From positions 1-9,210 of the forward strand of contig CAJUHX010000027.1 in NCBI GenBank assembly GCA_910586455.1: 9,210 nt of DNA, given 5' to 3'. The stretch's first letter is position 1. Each line of letters starts with the position of its first letter. This document shows positions 1-6,573 of this stretch, piece by piece. Source of the DNA: an uncultured Muribaculaceae bacterium (GTDB lineage Bacteria > Bacteroidota > Bacteroidia > Bacteroidales > Muribaculaceae). Made by a program: the position numbers and the translations under genes. The notes under the pieces are model-generated. The model saw nothing but the letters and a program-made list of their open reading frames with translations. It searched no databases and had not been told where the DNA came from.

Positions 1-324
1 GGGGTCAAGCGCACTTTGCTTCCCGGGGTCAATCAGCCCCGGCTTTTCCAAATGGAGTCACATTCATTTGCTTGGTATATGGACAATTCAGAAAACGTTA
101 CCCATCGTGTCAGGCAGAGAAATCCCAACAGTCTTGGTGTTTACGATATGCTTGGTAATGTTTCAGAATGGACTATCAGCGGATCCGACCCGTTGTTTAT
201 TGTAGCCGGCGGAAGCTATGAAACAGAGAAAGACAAATGCAATGGCGAGCTTCGCGAGTTCGACCATTGTAATGTAAAAACGGCGTCACTCGGTTTAAGA
301 CTTGTCATGTATCCGGACTGGTAA
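1..324 (+). CDS. FGE-sulfatase (SUMF1/PvdO-type) domain protein, C-terminal part
   Basis: This is the 3' end of a gene that enters the window from the left; the frame is open from base 1, so the TTG at 16 is not a real start. The visible 107 residues end in the typical C-terminal half of the formylglycine-generating-enzyme fold. A motif of the form LGVYDMLGNVSEW lies at residues 45-57, AGGSY at 69-73, and the closing LGLRLV at 97-102. In true formylglycine-generating enzymes two cysteines follow the GGS(Y/W) motif and oxidise the sulfatase cysteine. By eye, the second aligns with Cys80 here, while the first position is Thr75. A further Cys90 is outside the usual spacing. The protein is therefore more likely a paralogue that uses the fold for binding or another reaction than a sulfatase activator. 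The upstream part, and any signal peptide or fused domain, cannot be seen. The VWA gene follows after 75 bp on the same strand. The family is fairly certain; the function is unknown. Confidence 0.85.
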   Translation, partial: GVKRTLLPGVNQPRLFQMESHSFAWYMDNSENVTHRVRQRNPNSLGVYDMLGNVSEWTISGSDPLFIVAGGSYETEKDKCNGELREFDHCNVKTASLGLRLVMYPDW

Positions 325-399
325 AGGAAATAAATCAATACACGGATAGGTTTAGCCTTTTCTCCAATTCTATTCTTATAACCCCCATAACAAAACAAT

Positions 400-1263
400 A
401 TGAAGACCAAAGTCACAACCGAAGTTAAAGTGAATATCGAATCAGAGGAAACTCAGATTCTCGATGATAAAGTCACACCCAAAGGGAAAGGCAAACTCGA
501 TATGGTTATCGCATTCGACACCACCGGGTCAATGGCAGCATATATTGATGACGTCCGTAATCAGGTGGCTGAAATGGTACCGCGTATTTTCAAAGACAAC
601 GAAGACCTACGCCTCGGAATTGTCGCATTCGGCGACTACTGTGACATGGATAGCCGCGAAACTTTCGGCGATGCCTATCAGTGCATCCATTTGACCGACA
701 ACGAAAACGACATTATCAAGTTTGTTAGAGAGTCTAAAGACACAAGTGGTGGCGACGGCGATGAATTCTATGAGCTGGTCTTGAAGAAGATTCTTGATGA
801 ATCGCCCTGGCGAGAGGATTCATCGAAGGCTATTCTGCTGATTGCGGATGCAGACCCGCATGAAATCGGTTATACCTACGGCGATTATGTGGTTGGCAAT
901 CAGATAGACTGGCGCATCGAGGCAAAGAAAGCCGCCGATATGAAAATCAAGATTGATACCGTTTCAATCTGCGGCCGTCCTTGGTATAAGGAGTTGTCTG
1001 CAATGACAAACGGCATCTCCGTGCCATTCAAGAGCAGCGGCAAGACCGGTACGATGATAGAAACCGCCACCACAGCCCGCAGTGCCATGGCGTTCGCCGA
1101 ATCTGCCAGTGGATGCGAAGACGCCTCAACCCGCGCTTATTGCAGAGAACGTGTCCACGGACTGAGAGGTAAACTTTTCAGTATGTTCTCCGACTGCAAT
1201 GACGAGGAACTGAATGATGTATGTGATTCATACACCAAAGAGATTGATAAAACGGACGAATAA
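400..1263 (+). CDS. von Willebrand factor type A (VWA) domain protein
   Basis: A 287-residue soluble protein with no signal peptide or membrane segment. After a charged leader of about 32 residues it consists mainly of one VWA domain. The metal-ion-dependent adhesion site is visible: DTTGSM at residues 40-45, a Thr at 115 just before GGDGDE (117-122), and Asp150 in a hydrophobic strand ending in ADADPHE (149-155). VWA domains with an intact site bind Mg2+ and usually mediate protein-protein contacts or complex assembly. The domain start resembles the cytoplasmic DTTGSM-type VWA proteins more than secreted adhesins. The tail (about 230-287) has several cysteines and acidic residues and matches nothing I know. 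The ATG at 400 follows an A-rich leader, as is usual in Bacteroidetes. The gene sits 75 bp after the FGE-fold gene and 71 bp before the favoured start of the membrane/WG gene, with no promoter or terminator seen between, so co-transcription is likely. Partner and role are unknown. Confidence 0.87.
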   Translation: MKTKVTTEVKVNIESEETQILDDKVTPKGKGKLDMVIAFDTTGSMAAYIDDVRNQVAEMVPRIFKDNEDLRLGIVAFGDYCDMDSRETFGDAYQCIHLTDNENDIIKFVRESKDTSGGDGDEFYELVLKKILDESPWREDSSKAILLIADADPHEIGYTYGDYVVGNQIDWRIEAKKAADMKIKIDTVSICGRPWYKELSAMTNGISVPFKSSGKTGTMIETATTARSAMAFAESASGCEDASTRAYCRERVHGLRGKLFSMFSDCNDEELNDVCDSYTKEIDKTDE

Positions 1264-1334
1264 GAATATAACCCAATGCAAACAGGCTGAAGCAGTACCT
1301 TGTGGCGTTTCACGTAGAACTAAGTAAGAGTAAG

Positions 1335-3932
1335 ATGAAACGGAATCTCTATGGCAAAAAGATGTTTATTGCCGATCTGATTATTGTAAGTCTTTGGGCT
1401 TTGTTCGCATGGCATGAGATTGGATGTGGATTAGTCATGTCATCAATGATTGTTATGCGCATATCACTCTCATTTGAATTGTTCAGAAAGAGTCGCTGGG
1501 CATCGCTCGCTGCCCTGATGTTTGTATTTGTATATATGGCCTGCATTTTTTCAATGCCTGATCCCAAATACGTAGAAGAACCTATAACCAAGTTTATATA
1601 TGTCTGTCTATGTCTATGTGGTCAATCTGAATTGGCTATAGTTTCCTTTAATGCGTTGAACCCTGTAATTCCCCATTGGATAATTTGGTCAATATGGGGA
1701 TTAATCAGCGGGTGGTTGGTGCTAATGCCGATAATTATTGCAATACGGTTAAATGGTTGCACCGGAATACTACTCAGGAAGCGCCGTCTGTGGTGGTATA
1801 TGGCTTTTGTGCTCGCCGTTACACTTCTGTTTTGGTTTGAGATAAAGGATATGACCATCTTCATATTTTCATTTCTTATGGCATTGACGCCTCTTGCATA
1901 CCGGGTGTTATATAGCGGAAGGAAACGTCAACTCTTACAGTCTGTATTGCGAGACAATATTCTGATGGGTTATATCGAAATTGCCGCAGTATTATATATC
2001 GCTGTAATCATTGGATTATACAATATCGGAGATGTAAAATTACTTGCTTCGTTCATTTTCCCCGTGGTCTTATATATTATAGCAAACCGTCTGACAGAAT
2101 CTTCAATCAGAACAATGCCGGCTATGATGATTGGTCTTGGTGGACTCTTCTTTATCAATTGCTGCAACAGGCCTCATGAACTTGTCGTTGCATTGCTTTG
2201 TATTGGAATACTAATAACACTTATCGGTGTTGTATTGACTTTTCGTTATTCACGTAATATATTGGCATCCATACTCCTTTTCATCGCAAGTGGATTTTTA
2301 CTGCCGGTCTTATTATTGGGCTATAACCCGTATGCGGTTATAAATGCTGACTACGTTGATTTAATGAAAACATACTATTCCAAGGCATCCAATGGACTGT
2401 ATGAATTTAGTGATAATGGACATTTAGGTGTACGTGACCGATATGGCATAGTAGTACCGCCAAAATATGACAATCTATATTTTCTTGAAGGGACATCAGA
2501 CTATATGGTGCTTGCTGTTGGGGAACGCAATTCGCCGGGCTATCGTTTGCAAGTGTTTGATTTATATGCACGTGAGTATGTTATTCCGGAGGATGGATAC
2601 CCTGTGGCAAAAATCCGGGAGATTGATTATCATAAGTATGCTTTGCTCGATAGAAATGGTGAGCAAATCTATACTCTTTCTCTCGTTCCCGGCAACCATT
2701 ATTCCTCTGAATACGAAACATACTTTTTGAACAGAACCGACTCACCTCATCTTGTAATTTGCAAATATAATGAGTATAACGACCCACGTGCGGAGTTCTC
2801 GTCCAATCTGAAAGAAGCAGAGCGTCAATTAATTGACATTCACGAACGGCAGGGCTATTGCGATCGGGAATTGATGGACCTTCTTCAAACAAATATAAGT
2901 ACTCTTCAATATACATTCAAGAAATTGCAACAGGAAACAGGTATAACGATAACTACATCTGCCGATAATAAAGTCAGACTTTATTCTTGGAACACCGGTC
3001 TTGGTGGAACCAGTCCGGAATATCAGACATATATTCAATACGTGACCGGAGATACTGTCTTGGCAAGAACATTATATCCGATTTATGACAGCAAATATGT
3101 TCTTGCAGACGATATCAGGAAGGATGGACATGAAATTTATGAAGGTTCTTTTTGCGACAAGCTATATCAGATACCGATGAAGAATGGCATGAATGCCTAT
3201 ATAGTTCTTGCATACAATAAGGCCTCAAGCGTTGAGGGGGAGCATGTAGGTGTCATGATTTATGAAAAAGACGGAACATTGGAGAAACTTCCGTTTATTG
3301 ATAAACAAGGGGAGAAACAATTCTCAGTTGATGCCTGTTATTATATCCCTGACTGGTATTTCACCACTGATGGACTTGGATGGGATTGGGTGATGAGCTT
3401 CGACAGCAAATCGAATACCCTATACGTTCCCGAATCCGGAGATATGGGGATGTCAGACCGGTATGATCTTTACAGATTTAACGATGGAAAAATGATATAC
3501 ATCGGCAATGACGCCGGCTATTGGCTTCATCCGTCGTTGAGAGATTTCAAAAGATTGGCAGGTGTCTATAAGACTGACACTGAATTGATACGCATTGACA
3601 AGCTTAGGGATGATACATTCAGATATGCGGCATGGTCTAAATCAAAACCTATGTCTTCGGAGCCGGAGTTGGTACTGTATGGTGGTAAAACCGGGATTAT
3701 CGAGAATGCCATTGTATTCCGTAACGACGACTATACATACATCGTTCCGGAATACCGTCGTGGACAGGGAAAAGATTTCGGTAAAGTGATTATCAAGTAT
3801 AAAAATAAGGTTATTTACGACCGTCCGGCCACTTGCCACGTGGACTGGTTACATTATAAGCCAAAGGCATCTGAATATTTGACATACCCTTTGGGAATAT
3901 CACAATTCTTATCAAGAGTACAGACCATATAA
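1335..3932 (+). CDS. Polytopic membrane protein with WG-type repeat and large C-terminal domain
   Basis: A protein of 865 residues from the ATG at 1335. An in-frame GTG at 1302 would add 11 residues, but the ATG has the purine-rich leader (aagtaagagtaag) and directly precedes the first helix. Residues 1-330 hold about ten hydrophobic segments, for example near 10-30, 56-73, 115-137, 155-190, 210-250, 261-277 and 283-328, separated by Arg/Lys-rich loops. Directly after the last helix comes a WG-type repeat (residues about 364-383, reading LGVRDRYGIVVPPKYDNLYF), and a weaker copy follows near 434-449. The remaining 400 or so residues are rich in Tyr, Asp and beta-prone stretches, with no catalytic motif that I recognise. 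WG repeats form beta structures and are common in Bacteroidetes proteins of unknown role. The gene is the third in a run with the FGE-fold and VWA genes. Its last 26 codons or so lie antisense to the GNAT gene, so the natural end may once have been earlier. No specific function can be named. Confidence 0.85.
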   Translation: MKRNLYGKKMFIADLIIVSLWALFAWHEIGCGLVMSSMIVMRISLSFELFRKSRWASLAALMFVFVYMACIFSMPDPKYVEEPITKFIYVCLCLCGQSELAIVSFNALNPVIPHWIIWSIWGLISGWLVLMPIIIAIRLNGCTGILLRKRRLWWYMAFVLAVTLLFWFEIKDMTIFIFSFLMALTPLAYRVLYSGRKRQLLQSVLRDNILMGYIEIAAVLYIAVIIGLYNIGDVKLLASFIFPVVLYIIANRLTESSIRTMPAMMIGLGGLFFINCCNRPHELVVALLCIGILITLIGVVLTFRYSRNILASILLFIASGFLLPVLLLGYNPYAVINADYVDLMKTYYSKASNGLYEFSDNGHLGVRDRYGIVVPPKYDNLYFLEGTSDYMVLAVGERNSPGYRLQVFDLYAREYVIPEDGYPVAKIREIDYHKYALLDRNGEQIYTLSLVPGNHYSSEYETYFLNRTDSPHLVICKYNEYNDPRAEFSSNLKEAERQLIDIHERQGYCDRELMDLLQTNISTLQYTFKKLQQETGITITTSADNKVRLYSWNTGLGGTSPEYQTYIQYVTGDTVLARTLYPIYDSKYVLADDIRKDGHEIYEGSFCDKLYQIPMKNGMNAYIVLAYNKASSVEGEHVGVMIYEKDGTLEKLPFIDKQGEKQFSVDACYYIPDWYFTTDGLGWDWVMSFDSKSNTLYVPESGDMGMSDRYDLYRFNDGKMIYIGNDAGYWLHPSLRDFKRLAGVYKTDTELIRIDKLRDDTFRYAAWSKSKPMSSEPELVLYGGKTGIIENAIVFRNDDYTYIVPEYRRGQGKDFGKVIIKYKNKVIYDRPATCHVDWLHYKPKASEYLTYPLGISQFLSRVQTI

Positions 3933-4381
3933 TATTCATCCGGAACATCAAAAGGAGCGATGATTCCATAATTCGAAGCTTTTTCATAGCCGAATTTTGA
4001 ATAATAATCAGGATTGCCCAAGACCACAGAACAGGAATATCCCATTTTAAGAGCCAGTCCATGGGCCGCCGTAACTAATAATCTGCCGATACCCTTTCTT
4101 TGCCAGTCGGTCCTGACAGAAAGTGGAGCGAGAGCGATAGCCTCTGATTGGCCTACAGATATTCTGCTGAACATTATATGACCGAGAATAATGTCGCCGG
4201 ATACAGCGACAAGCGATAGTTCCGGAATATAATCCGATGAATGCCTTATCCTCTCAATAAGATTCTGCTCATCACCATCGCTGTGCTCAGCAAGTGCAAA
4301 TGCTTCTCTTATAAGTTCTCTTAATTGCTGATAATCTTCTTGCCTTTCCTGTCGTATCTGTATGTCAAAGTCTTGTTTCAT
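3854..4381 (-). CDS. GNAT family N-acetyltransferase, YhbS-like
   Basis: A complete 175-residue GCN5-related N-acetyltransferase, about the usual length for the YhbS-type group. The acetyl-CoA pyrophosphate loop (motif A) is seen as VRTDWQRKGIGRLLV at residues 89-103, with the Q/RxxGxG signature at 94-99 following the beta strand IALAPLSV. The group's second hallmark, VVLGNPDYYSKFGYEKAS at 119-136, is present, as is the closing VKYSDAFG near the C-terminus. Such enzymes transfer acetyl from acetyl-CoA to an amine; the substrate of this one is unknown, and many homologues are cytosolic. A TAAATTTG box lies only five bases upstream of the ATG, so the mRNA may be leaderless or nearly so. The 3' end overlaps the convergent membrane/WG gene by 79 bp. 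Because the conserved C-terminal motif lies inside the overlap, this gene's end is the more trustworthy of the two. Confidence 0.93.
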   Translation of the reverse strand: MKQDFDIQIRQERQEDYQQLRELIREAFALAEHSDGDEQNLIERIRHSSDYIPELSLVAVSGDIILGHIMFSRISVGQSEAIALAPLSVRTDWQRKGIGRLLVTAAHGLALKMGYSCSVVLGNPDYYSKFGYEKASNYGIIAPFDVPDEYYMVCTLDKNCDIPKGYVKYSDAFGL

Positions 4382-4385
4382 CTCA

Positions 4386-4393
4386 CAAATTTA
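4386..4393 (-). promoter_or_regulatory. Possible -7 promoter box of the GNAT gene
   Basis: Read on the minus strand this is TAAATTTG, matching the Bacteroidetes -7 consensus TAnnTTTG. It ends five bases before the GNAT start codon, which would place the transcription start at or within a few bases of the ATG. No convincing -33 TTTG element is visible 19-21 bases further upstream, so the call rests on one box and its position. Confidence 0.4.
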
Positions 4394-4436
4394 CAAAATA
4401 AACCCGAGAATAAACCGTGTATAGCCCGATATAATT

Positions 4437-4631
4437 TCAGGGCAACAGTTCATATACCACGTCGGCTTCGCGATACTGGCTGATGCGTCCGTCTTTCAGC
4501 AGGCACAGTATTGCAAAGCAAAGCTGTGTTTCGGTGAAGTTGCAGATTGTAAGGAGTTCGCGGTAGGTGTATTTGTAGCCTGCACACATATTGTCGAGCA
4601 GGGTTTTGCTGTTTTCTGTTGTAAGGTCCAT
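4437..4631 (-). CDS. Small winged-helix-like protein
   Basis: A 64-residue protein on the minus strand. The sequence has the look of a single winged helix-turn-helix unit: helix 1 (about 8-16), then YTYRELLTICNFTETQLCFA (residues 21-40), which fits a helix-turn-recognition-helix pair, then ILCLLKDGRISQYREADVVY (41-60), which fits the wing. This pattern resembles the short stand-alone winged-helix proteins of Bacteroidetes (of the PF10771 kind), whose targets are mostly unknown. The ATG at 4631 gives a compact start with no residues to spare. The gene lies 55 bp upstream of GNAT on the same strand and is divergent from the 177-aa gene, so it could regulate the intervening promoter region. I see no clear TAnnTTTG box of its own. 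The real-gene call is moderately sure; the family is likely but not proven. Confidence 0.65.
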   Translation of the reverse strand: MDLTTENSKTLLDNMCAGYKYTYRELLTICNFTETQLCFAILCLLKDGRISQYREADVVYELLP

Positions 4632-4723
4632 AGATTGTTGTTGTTAGGCCTTATGCAAACAAACTGTAGAGTGATTTGTTCAATATCAGCGGCTGAGCCA
4701 TAGTCAAACTCATCCAAAATTGC

Positions 4724-4731
4724 TATCTTTG
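4724..4731 (+). promoter_or_regulatory. Bacteroidetes -7 promoter box upstream of the 177-aa gene
   Basis: TATCTTTG matches the -7 consensus TAnnTTTG and sits in the typical context ttgcTATCTTTGta. It lies about 58 bases before the ATG at 4790, giving an expected leader of roughly 50 bases. A good -33 TTTG is not seen at the usual spacing (around 4700-4704), so the promoter may depend on the -7 box or an activator. Confidence 0.7.
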
Positions 4732-4767
4732 TATTCCGGTATGATGTATCGTGCCGGAATATTTTTT
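4732..4767 (+). promoter_or_regulatory. Inverted repeat with T6 tract in the leader of the 177-aa gene
   Basis: TATTCCGG (4732-4739) pairs perfectly with CCGGAATA (4754-4761). The stem continues inward through wobble and Watson-Crick pairs to a small tgta loop. Six T residues follow at 4762-4767. It lies directly between the -7 box and the start codon. The shape is that of an intrinsic terminator or attenuator, but the left arm is so close to the expected transcription start that it may equally be a DNA operator. Confidence 0.5.
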
Positions 4768-4789
4768 GAATTAGTCTGAAATATCGAAT

Positions 4790-5323
4790 ATGAAATTTGA
4801 AGAGATACTTGCAAAAGACCTGCACCGGTATCTGGTGTCGCAGGGATATGTCGACAGTATGATGCCTGAATGTCAGGACCTTGATAATCTGTGGCAGAGT
4901 GTTGCCGAGGCTTATCTTCCGGATGGAGTTCGCGAGTTTGCCGATTATCCGCTGACCTCGCTCGGGTGGATTATGTTCACCGGCATGGCCCTGGCAAAGA
5001 TGTGGGATACCGACTGGACTACCTATTCGCTGCGCAGCGGAAGCGATATTTATAACATGCTTAAGCAGCAGCGCGGCTTCGACGCACTTGACGATTATGT
5101 GCTGGAAGATGTGCTGAGTCTGAGCAGTGAGAAATGCCGGGCGGTGGCTACGGTTGTGGGTGAGTGCGCCGCACGCTCGCTGAGCGCGCTACAGCACTCG
5201 CATTTCGAAGCGGGAACCAAGGAGGCCACAGAGGCATATGTCGCGGCTCTGCATGCGCTTTACCGCTGCGGTATCGCCATGGGCCTCAATCTGCTCGGCT
5301 ATCACATGACGGCTATCGGGTAG
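4790..5323 (+). CDS. Conserved Bacteroidales protein of unknown function
   Basis: A complete 177-residue, mostly helical, acidic soluble protein with no signal peptide. I recognise the overall pattern as a widespread Bacteroidales hypothetical protein. It opens with MKFEEILAKDLHRYLVSQGY, has an aromatic middle around SLGWIMFTGMALAKMWDTDW (residues 57-76), and ends in a helical stretch with GTKEATEAYVAALHALYRCG (142-161) and GYHMT. No catalytic motif or named domain is apparent to me. The ATG at 4790 fits the first conserved residues and lies downstream of a TATCTTTG promoter box. The gene stands alone: it is divergent from the small winged-helix gene and convergent with the acyltransferase gene, with a strong hairpin after it. 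Its function is unknown. Confidence 0.85.
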   Translation: MKFEEILAKDLHRYLVSQGYVDSMMPECQDLDNLWQSVAEAYLPDGVREFADYPLTSLGWIMFTGMALAKMWDTDWTTYSLRSGSDIYNMLKQQRGFDALDDYVLEDVLSLSSEKCRAVATVVGECAARSLSALQHSHFEAGTKEATEAYVAALHALYRCGIAMGLNLLGYHMTAIG

Positions 5324-5382
5324 TCCGCATCCTTATTGTCGGCACCTGAGCTTCATGCGAGGGCCGGCCTATGGTACAAAAT

Positions 5383-5421
5383 TAGGACTATTCCTGCGCA
5401 GGCAGTGCAGGAATAGTCCTA
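5383..5421. terminator. Bidirectional hairpin terminator between convergent genes
   Basis: AGGACTATTCCTGC (5384-5397) and GCAGGAATAGTCCT (5407-5420) are perfect inverted copies separated by a 9-base loop. One more T-A pair at 5383/5421 gives a 15-bp stem. It stands between the stops of the 177-aa gene (+) and the acyltransferase gene (-), so it can serve both. The flanks are A/T-rich (acaaaatt on the left, atatac on the right), but there is no long T-tract. Confidence 0.8.
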
Positions 5422-5439
5422 TATACGTAGAAGTATGTG

Positions 5440-6573
5440 TCACGCGGCGCTAACTGCTGCGGATTTGGAGGCGGGAGTGCCGGCTGTGCCGATTACCCAC
5501 TTTTCGCCGGGCAGCCACGAGATTACCAGGCAGCTGAGCCAACAACTGAGGAAGGTGCATACGGCTATGGCCGGTATGGCAGCCACCGATGGCAGGCCTG
5601 CTGTGCCTTTGAGCACCGAAGTCCACATTCCCAGCCAGAAGATGTGCATCAGATACATGCCGTAGCTGAGGTCCGACAGCTGAAGTATCACGCGCGGTGT
5701 GCGTTCCTTCTGTATGCAGGTGAACAGCAGGAAGGCGCCGGCTGTAAGCATCAGGCAGTTGATGGTGCAGAACGACCAGCCGATTTCAAGCACCGGAGTT
5801 TCGTGCAGCACACCGGGGACGGCCTGCACGTAGAACGACAGGATGGTCCATACGGCGCCCACGGCAGTCAGAGCCGAGCCGACAGCCAGACGTTTGCCCG
5901 TACTCCAATTGAGATGCACGCGTATGTAGTGGGCCAGAACCAGGTAGCCCAGATAGCCGCTGAAATACCACAGGAGATGATATTCGTTCCAGAAGCACTG
6001 GCCCCACAGTTCGCCGCACCAGCGGTTGAGATAGGGCATGCAGGTGGAGAGGGCGAACAGCCAGATGAACATGCGCTCTTCCTTGGCCGATACGCGGGCG
6101 AGCCATGGCGAAATCATTGGTATGAATAGGTACAGGCCTATCAGCGGATACATGAACCAGAAGTGCCCGGCCAGAGTAGGGAAGTTGAGCAGCAGGCGCG
6201 ACAGGTCGTGTGCCGATGTTTCGCTGTCAATCTGGCCCCACAGCATGGGCAGGGTGCTGTAGAGAACCATGAACAGCAGGAATGGCGGCAGTATGCGCAG
6301 GGCTCTGCGGCGGTAGAATTCAACAGCGCTTTGGCCTTCTTTCATGGGGGCGAGCAGAAATGCCGATACTATCATGAACAGAGGTACCGACATGCGCGAG
6401 AAGCCGTCGTACACCGACACCCACAGGCGGTCGGCCTCGCTGAGCAGCAGCGACTGCGGCCCGGCCATGTCGGTCGAACCAGGGGCCCCATAGAAGTTCT
6501 CGGCGGCATGCACCAGCATTACCAGAAAGCATGCGAACACTCTCACATAATCGAGAAATACTATGCGTTTCAT
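5440..6573 (-). CDS. Acyltransferase-3 family multi-pass membrane protein
   Basis: A 377-residue integral membrane protein of the acyltransferase-3 family (PF01757), with about ten hydrophobic helices and normal family length. The N-terminal signature is present: LDYVRVFACFLVMLVHAAEN at residues 7-26, with the conserved His22 in the first helix. It is followed by SVPLFMIVSAFLL (62-74), equivalent to the usual VPLFFxxSGYLL, and by the basic RRRALRILPPF (88-98). Members move acyl groups, often acetyl or succinyl, onto sugars of surface polysaccharides, glycans or periplasmic glucans at the inner membrane. The substrate here is unknown. The ATG at 6571-6573 overlaps the stop of the ROK gene in an ATGA arrangement, so the two are probably translationally coupled. 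The last 20 or so residues after the final helix are Ala/Ser-rich and look non-essential. Confidence 0.92.
   Translation of the reverse strand: MKRIVFLDYVRVFACFLVMLVHAAENFYGAPGSTDMAGPQSLLLSEADRLWVSVYDGFSRMSVPLFMIVSAFLLAPMKEGQSAVEFYRRRALRILPPFLLFMVLYSTLPMLWGQIDSETSAHDLSRLLLNFPTLAGHFWFMYPLIGLYLFIPMISPWLARVSAKEERMFIWLFALSTCMPYLNRWCGELWGQCFWNEYHLLWYFSGYLGYLVLAHYIRVHLNWSTGKRLAVGSALTAVGAVWTILSFYVQAVPGVLHETPVLEIGWSFCTINCLMLTAGAFLLFTCIQKERTPRVILQLSDLSYGMYLMHIFWLGMWTSVLKGTAGLPSVAAIPAIAVCTFLSCWLSCLVISWLPGEKWVIGTAGTPASKSAAVSAA

Noticed and set aside
23..42. CCGGGG/CCCCGG hairpin followed by cttttcc, terminator-like
   Set aside because: The stem is only 6 bp and lies within the FGE-fold coding frame, which continues with conserved residues beyond it.
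1..324. FGE-fold gene as the variable protein of a diversity-generating retroelement
   Set aside because: Such retroelements often target this fold, but no reverse transcriptase or template repeat is in the window, and the C-terminal end shows no unusual density of AAC/AAT codons.
2581..2916. 111-codon minus-strand frame inside the membrane/WG gene
   Set aside because: It is fully antisense to a coherent protein and shows no family features.
4424..4443. GCCC/GGGC pair at the end of the small winged-helix gene as a terminator
   Set aside because: The stem is only 4 bp and has no T-tract, so it is too weak to support.
4496..4825. 109-codon minus-strand frame across the intergenic region
   Set aside because: It crosses the promoter and the start of the 177-aa gene and overlaps the small winged-helix gene in another frame. 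The translation has no recognisable pattern.
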